DNA of 64,000 bases, taken from NCBI RefSeq assembly GCF_014642675.1, contig NZ_BMIS01000001.1:186001-250000 (forward strand). The letters run 5' to 3'. The stretch comes from Nesterenkonia cremea (GTDB lineage: Bacteria > Actinomycetota > Actinomycetes > Actinomycetales > Micrococcaceae). The notes below the pieces were generated by a model that saw only the letters and a program-made list of their open reading frames with translations, did not search any database and had not been told where the DNA came from. Within the stretch, counting starts at the first letter, position 1, and every line of letters begins with the position of its first letter. Below are positions 25,504-34,506 of this stretch, one piece after another. A program made the position numbers and the translations under genes.

Positions 25504-26853
25504 ATGGCGCGAACCTCGCCTTCCTGCTCCCGTGCCGCATCCCGACGCCGGCGCCTCGGCCGACGCCGCTCGGCGCTCACCGCTCCGATCGCGGGCCTGG
25601 CGGCGGCCTCCCTGCTGGGCCTCTCCGCCTGCGGCGGAGGGGGCGGTACCAGTGATCAGGCCAACGCCTGGGTTCTCAACGGGGGTGTCTGGCCCGTGGT
25701 GGAGCAGGACTTCGAGTCCTGGAACGAGGAGAACCCCGAGCAGAGCTTCACTGTGGACAGCTTCGCCAACGATGTCTACAAGGAGCGCATCCGCACAGCA
25801 GTGGGCTCCGGTGAGGCGCCCACGCTGATCGTCGGATGGACCGGTGGAACCTTGCTGGAGTACATCGAGCATGACTACGTCGTCGACATCACCGAAGAGA
25901 CGGCCGAGCTGCAGGATCAGCTGATCAGCTCGGTGGCCGACAACGGAATCGTGGACGGCGATGTCTACGCCGTGCCGATGAACAACGTCCAGCCCGTGTT
26001 CCTCTACTTCAACCAGGAGCTCTTCGACCAGGCCGGAGCGGAGGTGCCCACCACCTGGGAGGAGCTGCTGGATGTGGTGGAGCAGTTCGACGAGCAGGAC
26101 ATCTATCCCTTGGCGCTGGCCGGGGGGTCCCGCTGGCCCATGCTGATGTGGGCCTCCTATCTGACCGACCGCATCGGGGGCCCGGAGGCCTTCCAGGGTG
26201 TGGTCGAGGGCGACCCCGACGGCTGGAGCGATCCTGCGATCCTCGAGGCGCTCGAGCGCTGCCAGGAGCTGGTGGACGCCGGGGCCTTCGACCCCAACTT
26301 CGCTTCTGTGGATGCGGATCAGAATGAGGATGCCCGGATGCTCGCCGATGGCCAGGCGGCCATGGTGCTGCAGGGCTCCTGGACCTACTCGCGCATGCTG
26401 GAGGACCACCCCGACTTCGCGGAGTCCGGAGATTTCGGCTTCACCACCTTCCCGGCCGTCGAGGGCGGTCAGGGCGATCCGGCCAATCTGGTGGGCAATC
26501 CTGCGAATTTCTGGTCCGTCTCTGAGAGCGCATCGGAGGAGTCCCAGGAGACAGCCACCGACTATCTCTCCGAGCGGCTCTTCAATGATGAGTACGTGGA
26601 TCAGATGCTCGCCACCGGCAACCTGCCGCCCCTGGAGGGCCTGGATGAGCAGATTGCGGAGACCGAGGATGAGGAGTTCCTGGGCTTCGCCTATGACGTG
26701 GTCCGCGAGGCGCCGAACTTCCAGCTCTCCTGGGATCAGGCCATCGATCCGAGCCAGGAGCAGGCTCTCCTGGAGAACCTCGAACTGGTCTTCCTGGGGC
26801 AGATCACCCCTGAGGAGTTCGCGGAGAACATGAACGCCACCCAGGGCGGGTGA
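25504..26853 (+). CDS. Sugar ABC transporter substrate-binding lipoprotein, copy 1
   Basis: 449 aa, family 1 extracellular solute-binding protein. Start ATG 25504 after AAAGGA; the signal ends in lipobox GLSACGGG. Mature part: TIVGWTGGTLLEYIE-like lobe, YAVPMNNVQPVFLYFNQELFD and GSWTYSRMLEDHPDFAESGDFGF. By its operator and the GH3 and xylanase links it probably binds xylo-oligosaccharides. Strongly similar along its length to the next gene (same GSGEAPTL, WTGG, YAVPMN, VQPV, YFNQE, LAGGS.WP blocks). No permease separates the two. Confidence 0.88.
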   Translation: MARTSPSCSRAASRRRRLGRRRSALTAPIAGLAAASLLGLSACGGGGGTSDQANAWVLNGGVWPVVEQDFESWNEENPEQSFTVDSFANDVYKERIRTAVGSGEAPTLIVGWTGGTLLEYIEHDYVVDITEETAELQDQLISSVADNGIVDGDVYAVPMNNVQPVFLYFNQELFDQAGAEVPTTWEELLDVVEQFDEQDIYPLALAGGSRWPMLMWASYLTDRIGGPEAFQGVVEGDPDGWSDPAILEALERCQELVDAGAFDPNFASVDADQNEDARMLADGQAAMVLQGSWTYSRMLEDHPDFAESGDFGFTTFPAVEGGQGDPANLVGNPANFWSVSESASEESQETATDYLSERLFNDEYVDQMLATGNLPPLEGLDEQIAETEDEEFLGFAYDVVREAPNFQLSWDQAIDPSQEQALLENLELVFLGQITPEEFAENMNATQGG

Positions 26854-26939
26854 GCGCGCGGCCCCCGCTGAGCCCTGAGCACCCCACCGAGGGCTGAGCT
26901 GGAGTGAGTCGCACCCGCCCCCTTCGCCGATTGTGGTCC

Positions 26940-26983
26940 TTGACACACCCGCAGGGACTATTTAGTCTTTCGATAATACGAAA
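26940..26983 (+). promoter_or_regulatory. Promoter and XylR operator, site 3
   Basis: -35 TTGACA (26940-26945), 17 nt, -10 TAGTCT (26963-26968), with TTTAGT (26961-26966), 11 nt, ACGAAA (26978-26983). CAGATCACA follows at 26986-26994. It gives the second binding protein and the permeases their own xylose-controlled promoter. Confidence 0.75.
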
Positions 26984-27048
26984 TCCAGATCACACCCTGG
27001 GATTCAAGCGTGTCGCTCAGACTCGCACCGATGAGAAAGGAATGCGCG

Positions 27049-28338
27049 ATGTCGCATCGAACCATCACCAACAAGGCCGCCGCAGGAGTGGCCGCCGCAG
27101 CACTGCTGTCCCTGACGGCCTGCGGCGGCGGCAACGGCGGAGGCGGAGCCAACGCATGGGTGCTCACCGGTGGAGGTTGGCCTGCTGTGGAGGCCGACTT
27201 CGAGAGCTGGAACGAGCAGAACGAAGACCAGCAGATCTCGGTGGAGTCCTTCGAGAACGATGCCTATAAGGAACGCATCCGCACGGTGGTCGGCTCCGGT
27301 GAGGCACCCACGCTGGTCATGAGCTGGACCGGCGGTGCGCTGCTGGACTACGTCGAGGGCGATCGCGTCGTCGACATGACGGAGGAGACTGAGGAGCTCC
27401 GCGACAGCATGCACGAGTCGGTCTGGCAGAACGGCGAGGTGGACGGCTCTGTCTACGCCGTGCCGATGAACGATGTGCAGCCCGTGGTCCTCTACTTCAA
27501 CCAGGAGGTCTTCGACGAGGTCGGCGTCGAGGTGCCGCAGACCTGGTCCGATGTGGAGGACGCCATCGAGGCCTTCGAGGCCGAGGGCGTCACGCCCTTC
27601 TCCCTGGCCGGCGGCTCCGTCTGGCCGGCCCTGATGTGGCTGCAGTACCTCACCGATCGCCACGGCGGCGAGGGCGCCTTCGCCTCGGTCGTCGAGGGTG
27701 AGGAGGACGCCTGGTCGAACGAGTCCATCCTCTTCGCCCTGGAACAGATTCAGTGGCTGGCGGACAACGGCGGCTTCGACGAGACCTTCACCTCGGTGAC
27801 CGCAGATCAGAACGAGGACGCCCGGCTGCTGGCCGAGGGCGAGGCCGCGATGCTGCTGCAGGGCTCCTGGGTGTACGCCACCGTCCATGAGGACTTCCCA
27901 GACTTCGCAGAGTCCGGCGACTTCGGCTTCACCGAGTTCCCGGCGTTGGAGGACGGACAGGGCGACCCGAGCAACATCGTGGGCAACCCGGCCAACTTCT
28001 GGTCCATCTCCGCCGACGCTTCGGAGGAGGACCAGGACGCCGCCATGAACTACCTCACCGAGCATCTCTTCAACGAGGAGACGGTGGAGACCATGCTCGA
28101 GCAGGGTTCCCTGCCGCCGCTGGAGGGCATCGAGGACCAGATCGCAGAGACCGAGGACGCTGACTTCCTCGAGTTCTCCAACCAGCTGGTCTCCGATGCC
28201 AATCACTTCCAGCTCTCCTGGGATCAGGCCGTGGCGCCGGACCAGGAGCAGCCGCTGATGGAGAACCTCGAGAACATCCTGCTGGGGTCCATCACCCCGG
28301 AGGAGTTCGCCGAGAACATGAACGCGCTGCAGAACTGA
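27049..28338 (+). CDS. Sugar ABC transporter substrate-binding lipoprotein, copy 2
   Basis: 429 aa; start ATG 27049 after GAAAGGA, lipobox SLTACGGG. Same family and architecture as copy 1, with most differences in the middle lobe and the C-terminal half, as expected of a duplicate that has begun to bind a different oligosaccharide. It is followed after 22 nt by the permease pair, so this copy is the direct operon partner. Very acidic mature protein. Confidence 0.9.
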   Translation: MSHRTITNKAAAGVAAAALLSLTACGGGNGGGGANAWVLTGGGWPAVEADFESWNEQNEDQQISVESFENDAYKERIRTVVGSGEAPTLVMSWTGGALLDYVEGDRVVDMTEETEELRDSMHESVWQNGEVDGSVYAVPMNDVQPVVLYFNQEVFDEVGVEVPQTWSDVEDAIEAFEAEGVTPFSLAGGSVWPALMWLQYLTDRHGGEGAFASVVEGEEDAWSNESILFALEQIQWLADNGGFDETFTSVTADQNEDARLLAEGEAAMLLQGSWVYATVHEDFPDFAESGDFGFTEFPALEDGQGDPSNIVGNPANFWSISADASEEDQDAAMNYLTEHLFNEETVETMLEQGSLPPLEGIEDQIAETEDADFLEFSNQLVSDANHFQLSWDQAVAPDQEQPLMENLENILLGSITPEEFAENMNALQN

Positions 28339-28360
28339 CCCGGCGAGGACCACACCACTG

Positions 28361-29311
28361 ATGACACAGACCGTTGCACAGTCCGCGGAGGAGATCTCCG
28401 ACGGCGCCCCACAGGTGCAGAGGGACGGCGCCATGCGGCAGAGCCGTCAGGGACCCAGCTTCCTGATGGCTCTGCCGGCCGTGCTGTTCTTCGGCATCTT
28501 CGCCCTGATCCCCCTGCTGGGGGTCCTCGTCCTGTCCTTCATGAGCTGGGACGGACTCGGAAGCCCGGAGTTCATCGGCCTGGACAACTGGGTGCGGATG
28601 TTCGAACGCGACCAGACGATGAGCTCGCTGTGGCTCACCTTCGTCTTCGTGGTCATCTGCTTCGTCTTCCAGGCCCCGGTGGCGCTGCTGCTCGGCGTCT
28701 TCATGGCAGGAGCCCAGCGCTACCGCGCACTGCTCTCCGTGCTGTTCTTCCTGCCGCTGCTGTTCTCCTCGGTGGCCGTGGGCATCACCTTCCAGCAGCT
28801 GTTCTCCCCGAACTACGGGATCAGCTCCGCACTGCCCTTCGACTGGCTGCCCAGCCAGTGGCTCGGCAACCCGGACATCGCGCTCTACGTGGTGGTCTTC
28901 GTGGTGGGCTGGTGCTTCGTGCCCTTCCACTCGCTGCTCTACCAGGCCGGCGTGCGCCAGATCCCGGTCTCGCTCTATGAGGCGGCGACCATCGACGGCG
29001 CCGGCCGGGTCCGGCAGTTCTTCTCCATCACGCTGCCCCAGCTGCGCTACACCGCCATCACCTCCTCCACGCTGATGCTGGTGGGCTCGCTGACCTACTT
29101 CGACCTGGTCTTCGTGCTGACCCAGGGCGGACCGGGCAGCGCGACCCGCATCCTCCCGCTGGACATGTACATCAGCGGCTTCCGCAACTACGACATGGGC
29201 GGAGCCTCCGTGCTCGCCGTGATCCTGGTGGCCGTCGGACTCACCCTCTCCCTCCTGCTGAACAAGATCTCCGGATCCAGCAAGATGGAGAGCGATAAGG
29301 CAGGTATGTGA
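28361..29311 (+). CDS. Sugar ABC transporter permease, MalF type
   Basis: 316 aa with six or more membrane helices after an N-terminal cytoplasmic tail (about 35 residues). The EAA loop that contacts the ATPase is YEAATIDGAGRVRQFFSITLPQL. No ATPase gene is present in the operon, so a shared MsiK/MalK-type ATPase elsewhere in the genome should power it, as is usual in actinobacteria. Overlaps the next permease by 4 nt. Confidence 0.92.
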   Translation: MTQTVAQSAEEISDGAPQVQRDGAMRQSRQGPSFLMALPAVLFFGIFALIPLLGVLVLSFMSWDGLGSPEFIGLDNWVRMFERDQTMSSLWLTFVFVVICFVFQAPVALLLGVFMAGAQRYRALLSVLFFLPLLFSSVAVGITFQQLFSPNYGISSALPFDWLPSQWLGNPDIALYVVVFVVGWCFVPFHSLLYQAGVRQIPVSLYEAATIDGAGRVRQFFSITLPQLRYTAITSSTLMLVGSLTYFDLVFVLTQGGPGSATRILPLDMYISGFRNYDMGGASVLAVILVAVGLTLSLLLNKISGSSKMESDKAGM

Positions 29312-30147
29312 TGCTGCAGACCAAGAAGCCCACTGAGCGCCCCAACATCCTGGGCGGCCTGGGCGGCTGGCTCTGGCTGGCCGCGATCATCCTGCCGATC
29401 TACTTCATCGTCATCACCGCCTTCCGGGACCGGGTGGACCTCAACCAGTCCAACCCGCTGGTCCCGCCGGCGGAGCCGACGCTGGCGAACTTCGTCCGGG
29501 TCATCGAGAACGACTTCTTCCACTTCTTCTTCAACTCCGTGGTGGTCACCGCGGCCACCGTCGCAGTGGTGCTGATCGTCAGCCTCATGGCCTCCTACTA
29601 CATCGCCCGTTCGATGAGCGGGGGCGGGCAGCGGCTGTTCAGCCTGATCTTGCTGGGCATCGCCATCCCGGTGCAGGCCACGATCATCCCCGTCTACTAC
29701 CTGATCCGTTCGCTGGGGCTCTATGACACCCTGTGGGCGCTGATCCTGCCGCAGATCGCCTTCGCGATCCCGCTGAGCGTGCTGATCATCGTCAACTTCG
29801 TCCGCGACATCCCCAATGAGCTCTTCGAGTCCATGCGGGTGGACGGCGCCGGAGAGTGGCGGATCCTGACCTCCCTGGTGCTACCCATGGCCAAGCCGGC
29901 CCTGATGACAGTGGGCATCTACCAGGCGCTGCAGGTCTGGAACGGCTTCCTCTTCCCGCTGATCCTGACCCAGAGCCGTGAGGTCCGCGTGCTCCCGCTC
30001 TCACTGTGGGAGTACCAGGGCGAGTTTGCCGCGGACATTCCGGCCACCCTGGCCGCCGTCGTGCTCTCGGCGGTGCCGCTGCTGGTGGCCTACATCCTGG
30101 GCCGCCGCTACATCGTCGCCGGCCTGACCGCAGGCTTCGGCAAGTGA
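29308..30147 (+). CDS. Sugar ABC transporter permease, MalG type
   Basis: 279 aa, six helices, EAA loop FESMRVDGAGEWRILTSLVLPMAKPALM and a conserved C-terminus ending GRRYIVAGLTAGFGK. Forms the channel with the preceding gene. The GH3 gene begins 35 nt downstream. Confidence 0.92.
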   Translation: MMLQTKKPTERPNILGGLGGWLWLAAIILPIYFIVITAFRDRVDLNQSNPLVPPAEPTLANFVRVIENDFFHFFFNSVVVTAATVAVVLIVSLMASYYIARSMSGGGQRLFSLILLGIAIPVQATIIPVYYLIRSLGLYDTLWALILPQIAFAIPLSVLIIVNFVRDIPNELFESMRVDGAGEWRILTSLVLPMAKPALMTVGIYQALQVWNGFLFPLILTQSREVRVLPLSLWEYQGEFAADIPATLAAVVLSAVPLLVAYILGRRYIVAGLTAGFGK

Positions 30148-30182
30148 CCCTGAAGCAACGAGACCTCTGAGACAGGAGTGGA

Positions 30183-32561
30183 ATGACTGAACGGATCACC
30201 GGCCCGTGGAACGATCCCTCGCTGAGCCCTGACGAGCGCGCCGAGGCCCTGCTGAGCCGGATGACCCTTGAGGAGAAGGTCTCCCAACTGGGCTCCCACT
30301 GGGAGATGCGCCAGGACGAGGAGGCCCAGGGCGAGGTGGCTCCCATGGAGGACGCCATGTCCTCGGGCAAGCTTCCCTTCGCCCAGGAGATCCGCGACGG
30401 AGAAGGCCACCTGACCCGCACCTACGGGACGGTGGCCCTCTCCGTGGCAGAGGGTGCCGATGATCTGCGCAAGCGTCAGGCCGCCGTGGTGGAGAACAAT
30501 CGCTTCGGCATCCCGGCCGTCGCCCATGAGGAGTGCCTGACCGGCTACACCGCCTATCAGGCCACGGTCTACCCCACCTCCCTGGCCTGGGGGGCGACCT
30601 TCGACCCCGAGCTGATCGAAGAGGTCGCCGCCGCCATCGGGCGCGATATGGCCGCCACCGGCGTCCAGCAGGGGCTCTCCCCGGTTCTGGACGTGGTCCG
30701 CGATGCCCGCTGGGGCCGCGTGGAGGAGACCATCGGCGAGGACCCCTACCTCATCGGGACCATCGCCACCGGCTATGTGAAGGGGCTGCAGAGTGCGGGT
30801 GTGATCGCCACGCTGAAGCACTTCGCCGGCTACTCGGCCTCCAAGGCTGGACGCAACCACGCCCCGGTGCATATGGGCCGCCGCGAGCTGATCGACCAGA
30901 TCCTCTACCCCTTCGAGCTGGCCGTGCGCGACGGGAAGGTCGGCTCGGTGATGAACTCCTACGCCGACATCGACGGCGAGGCCCCCGCCGCCTCCAGCTG
31001 GCTGCTCACCGAGGTGCTGCGCGACCAGTGGGGCTTCGAGGGCACTGTGGTGGCCGACTACTGGTCGGTGGCCTTCCTGGAGAAGATGCATCACGTGGCC
31101 GCCGATCAGGCTGAGGCCGCCCGTCTGGCCGTCAGCGCCGGACTCGACGTCGAGCTGCCCCACACCGGCGGCTACCGCACCCTGCCCCAGCAGGTCCGCG
31201 ACGGCCTGCTGGATGAGGACATCATCGACCGCTCGGTGCGCCGGGTGCTGCGCCAGAAGGCGGAGCTCGGCCTGCTGGACCGGCCCGGCTTCGAACCCGA
31301 CGGCGACGCCGGCGAGGACTGGCAGCCCCGGATCGACGAGTCGGTGGAGCTGGACTCCGCCTCCAACCGAGCGCTGGCCCGCAAGGCCGCCCAGAAGTCC
31401 CTGGTGCTGCTGAAGAACGACGGCGTCCTCCCGGCCCCGGCCGAGCAGCTGGACGGTAAGAGGGTGGCCGTCGTCGGGCCCTCGGCCGACGAGCCGCGGA
31501 CCATGATGGGCTGCTACTCCTTCGCCAACCACGTGCTGGCCAAGTACCCGGCCGAGACCTTCCCGCACCGCGGGATGGGCCTGCCCATGCCGACTGTGCT
31601 GGACGCGCTGCGCGAGGCCTATGCCGACTCCGAGGTCAGCTACCACGCCGGCACCCCGATCATGGGGGAGGCCGATCAGTCCGGAATCGCTCAGGCCGCC
31701 CAGGCCGCTGCCGCCTCCGATGTGGCCGTGGTGACCGTGGGCGACATCGCCGGCATGTTCGGCGCCGGCACCTCCGGTGAGGGCTGCGACGTTGAGGACC
31801 TGCGGCTGCCCGGAGGTCAGCACGAGCTGCTCGAGGCAGTGCTGGAGACCGGAACCCCCACCGTCCTGGTGGTCGTCTCCGGCCGCCCCTACGCCCTGGG
31901 CGAGGTGGCCGACCGGTGCGCCGCCATCGTCCAGGGCTTCTTCCCCGGAGAGGAGGGCGGCCCGGCCATCGCTGATCTTCTGACCGGTGCCATCGAGCCC
32001 TCCGGCCGCCTGCCCATCGGCATACCCGCGCTGCCCGGCGGCCAGCCCGCCGGCTACATCGCCGCCCCGCTGGGTCAGAACAGCCAGGGTGTCTCCAACC
32101 TGGACCCGACGCCGCTCTACCCCTTCGGACACGGGCTCAGCTACTCCAGCGTGGAGTATTCGCAGCTGGCCGTCTCCGTGGCCGAGGTGCCGGTGGATGG
32201 CAGCTTCGAGGTCTCTGCCAAGGTCACCAACACCGGCCAGCGTCCCGTAGACGAGCTGGTCCAGCTCTACTTCGGCGACCGCGTGGCTCAGGTGGCCCGC
32301 CCGGTGAAGCAGCTGCTGGGCTACGCCCGCGCCGACCTGGCACCGGGGGAGAGCGCACAGGTGAGCTTCGAAGTCCACGCTGATCGCCTCTCCTTCACCG
32401 GAGTGGACTACCGGCGGATCGTGGAGCCCGGGGAGATCGACCTGTGGGTGGGCCCCAGCGCAGAAGACCTGCCGCTGGCCGGCGAGATCACCCTGACCGG
32501 TGCGCTGCGCGAGGTCCCCGGTGAACGCGTGCTCACCACCCCGGTGCGCATCATCGGCTGA
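30183..32561 (+). CDS. Glycoside hydrolase family 3, probable beta-xylosidase/beta-glucosidase
   Basis: 792-aa cytoplasmic enzyme (no signal peptide) that would trim imported oligosaccharides from the non-reducing end. The GH3 N-domain carries RDARWGRVEETIGEDPYL, LKHFAGYSASKAGRNHAPV and the nucleophile Asp292 in VVADYWSV. The C-domain has LLKNDGVLP and FFPGEEGG, and a fibronectin-III-like end domain (PLYPFGHGLSYS ... VQLYFGDRVAQVARPVKQLLGY) follows. Its place behind the importer and the xylose operators favours beta-xylosidase; substrate not provable from sequence alone. Confidence 0.88.
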   Translation: MTERITGPWNDPSLSPDERAEALLSRMTLEEKVSQLGSHWEMRQDEEAQGEVAPMEDAMSSGKLPFAQEIRDGEGHLTRTYGTVALSVAEGADDLRKRQAAVVENNRFGIPAVAHEECLTGYTAYQATVYPTSLAWGATFDPELIEEVAAAIGRDMAATGVQQGLSPVLDVVRDARWGRVEETIGEDPYLIGTIATGYVKGLQSAGVIATLKHFAGYSASKAGRNHAPVHMGRRELIDQILYPFELAVRDGKVGSVMNSYADIDGEAPAASSWLLTEVLRDQWGFEGTVVADYWSVAFLEKMHHVAADQAEAARLAVSAGLDVELPHTGGYRTLPQQVRDGLLDEDIIDRSVRRVLRQKAELGLLDRPGFEPDGDAGEDWQPRIDESVELDSASNRALARKAAQKSLVLLKNDGVLPAPAEQLDGKRVAVVGPSADEPRTMMGCYSFANHVLAKYPAETFPHRGMGLPMPTVLDALREAYADSEVSYHAGTPIMGEADQSGIAQAAQAAAASDVAVVTVGDIAGMFGAGTSGEGCDVEDLRLPGGQHELLEAVLETGTPTVLVVVSGRPYALGEVADRCAAIVQGFFPGEEGGPAIADLLTGAIEPSGRLPIGIPALPGGQPAGYIAAPLGQNSQGVSNLDPTPLYPFGHGLSYSSVEYSQLAVSVAEVPVDGSFEVSAKVTNTGQRPVDELVQLYFGDRVAQVARPVKQLLGYARADLAPGESAQVSFEVHADRLSFTGVDYRRIVEPGEIDLWVGPSAEDLPLAGEITLTGALREVPGERVLTTPVRIIG

Positions 32562-32633
32562 GGCGCCGGCCGCTGAGGCCGCCGTCGGGCTGAGAGCCCT
32601 GTTGCTGAGGGGTAGGACGAGGAGGAGGGAACG

Positions 32634-33821
32634 ATGAGCGAACATCTCAGAGTGGCCGTCATCGGGCATGCGTTCATGGGCGCGGCCCACATCCACGCCT
32701 GGCGGACGGCGCCGCAGTTCTTCGATCTGCCGCGTCGGCCCGAGGTCGCGCTCCTGGTGGGGCGCGATGAGGCGCGGGTCCGTGAGGCCGGTTCCCGGCT
32801 CGAGATCCCGGAGACCAGTACCGATTGGCTGGCCGTGGTGCAGCGCGAGGACATCGACGTGATCGACATCTGCACCCCCGGCGACCGCCATGCGGAGATC
32901 GCCTGCGCCGCCCTGGAGGCCGGCAAGCATGTGCTCTGCGAGAAGCCCTTGGCCAACACCGTGGCCGAGGCCGAGCGGATGGTCCAGGCCGCCCGCACGG
33001 CCGAGGCCGCCGGAAGCCGCACCTTCTGCGGCTTCAGCTACCGGCGCACGCCTGCGCTCGCATTGGCCCGGCGGTTCGTGGAGGAGGGTCGGCTCGGCGA
33101 GATCCGCCATGTCCGAGCCCAGTATCTGCAGGACTGGCTGAGCGACGCCGACGCCCCGCTGACCTGGCGGCTGGAGAAGGAGAAGGCCGGAAGCGGTTCG
33201 CTGGGAGACATCGGCGCGCATTCGGTGGACGCTGCGCAGTGGATCTCCGGGCAGCGGATCGAGGGGGTCTCCTCCCTGCTCCACACTTTCGTCCCCACCC
33301 GGCCGATCTCCGGTGACCGGGCGGGACTCGGCGGTACGGCGTCGTCCTCGGCCGAGCGCGGCCCGGTGACCGTAGATGATGCGGCGGCCTTCACCGCACG
33401 GTTCTCCGGCGGCGCCGTGGGGGTCTTTGAGGCCACCCGCTATGCGCTGGGCCGGCGCAACGCCAACCGCCTGGAGATCAACGGCAGTCTGGGTTCCATC
33501 GCTTTCGACTTCGAGCGGATGAACGAGCTCCAACACTTCGACGGCCGCGACGATCAGGAGGCCCAGGGCTTCCGGACCATCCAGGTGACCGACGTCGTCC
33601 ACCCCTACGCCGACCACTGGTGGCCGGTGGGCCACGGGCTGGGCTACGGGGACCTCTTCGTCCACCAGATGGCCGATTTCGTCGCCTCACTGGAGGCCGA
33701 GCCGCTGCGCCCAGACTTCGCCGATGCCCTTGAGGTCCAGCGTGTCCTCGACGCCGTGGAGCTCAGCGCCGCCCAGGACAGCCGATATACGCCCGTGCAG
33801 AGAGGAGAGGAGCATGACTAA
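32634..33821 (+). CDS. Gfo/Idh/MocA-family oxidoreductase 1
   Basis: 395 aa. N-terminal Rossmann domain with VIGHAFMGAAHIHAW (a variant of GxGxxG), CTPGDRHAEIA, the catalytic lysine in CEKPLANT, and in the C-domain GSLGDIGAHSVDAAQWI with the Asp-His pair. Such enzymes oxidise or reduce a sugar or inositol with NAD(P). Preceded by GAGGAGGGA. It overlaps the ThuA gene by 8 nt, so the two are coupled. Confidence 0.85.
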   Translation: MSEHLRVAVIGHAFMGAAHIHAWRTAPQFFDLPRRPEVALLVGRDEARVREAGSRLEIPETSTDWLAVVQREDIDVIDICTPGDRHAEIACAALEAGKHVLCEKPLANTVAEAERMVQAARTAEAAGSRTFCGFSYRRTPALALARRFVEEGRLGEIRHVRAQYLQDWLSDADAPLTWRLEKEKAGSGSLGDIGAHSVDAAQWISGQRIEGVSSLLHTFVPTRPISGDRAGLGGTASSSAERGPVTVDDAAAFTARFSGGAVGVFEATRYALGRRNANRLEINGSLGSIAFDFERMNELQHFDGRDDQEAQGFRTIQVTDVVHPYADHWWPVGHGLGYGDLFVHQMADFVASLEAEPLRPDFADALEVQRVLDAVELSAAQDSRYTPVQRGEEHD

Positions 33822-34506
33822 GCGAGCAGTCATCGTCCGCGGAGGATGGGACGGCCATCAGCCGGTGGAGGCCACGGAGTTCTTCCTTCCGTTCCTCTCC
33901 GAGAACGGCTACGACTATGAGATCTTCGAGTCCCCAGAGGTATACCGCGATGAGGAGCGGATGGCCGCCACGGACCTGATCATCCAGTGCATGACCAAGT
34001 CCAGCATCGAGCGCGACCAGACTATGGGGCTGCGCGCCGCGATCGAGGCGGGCACGGGCTTCGCGGGATGGCACGGCGGGATCGCCGACTCCTACCGCGA
34101 CAGCGAGGAGTACCTGCACCTGATGGGCGCCCAGTTCGCCCATCACCCGGGAAAGCACCCCGATGAGCGGATCGGGGAGCAGTCGGACAACTACATCCCG
34201 CACCGGATCGACATCCTGCCGGAGGCGGCCGATCACCCCATCACCGCGGGGATCGAGAGCTTCGAGCTGGAGACCGAGCAGTACTGGGTGCTCCATGACG
34301 GCCTGCTGGACGTCCTGGCCACCACCACGCTGCCCAAACGCGACTTCGACCCCTGGCACAGCGAACATGTCAGCCCTGCGGTGTGGACCCGCCGCTGGGG
34401 CAAGGGCAGGATCTTCGTGGCCACACCGGGCCACCGCGTGGAGGTCCTGGAGAACCCCCATGTGAAGACCATCATCGAACGGGGCATCCTGTGGGCGACT
34501 CGCTGA
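33814..34506 (+). CDS. ThuA-like domain protein (glutamine-amidotransferase-like fold)
   Basis: 230 aa starting at ATG 33814, inside the end of the previous gene. ThuA-fold features are RGGWDGHQP near the N-terminus, GFAGWHGGIADSY, HPITAGIESFELETEQYW and VWTRRWGKGRIFVATPGH. ThuA proteins work with Gfo/Idh/MocA enzymes in pathways through 3-keto sugars, first seen in trehalose use by Sinorhizobium. Here it is sandwiched between two such oxidoreductases with overlapping frames, which supports a three-protein route. Reaction unknown. Confidence 0.82.
   Translation: MTKRAVIVRGGWDGHQPVEATEFFLPFLSENGYDYEIFESPEVYRDEERMAATDLIIQCMTKSSIERDQTMGLRAAIEAGTGFAGWHGGIADSYRDSEEYLHLMGAQFAHHPGKHPDERIGEQSDNYIPHRIDILPEAADHPITAGIESFELETEQYWVLHDGLLDVLATTTLPKRDFDPWHSEHVSPAVWTRRWGKGRIFVATPGHRVEVLENPHVKTIIERGILWATR

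Noticed and set aside
30108..33665. A 1185-codon open frame on the minus strand opposite the GH3 and first Gfo/Idh/MocA genes
   Set aside because: Its product is a Gly/His/Val-rich translation of antisense GC-rich codons with no recognisable domain, while the plus strand encodes complete families with catalytic motifs.
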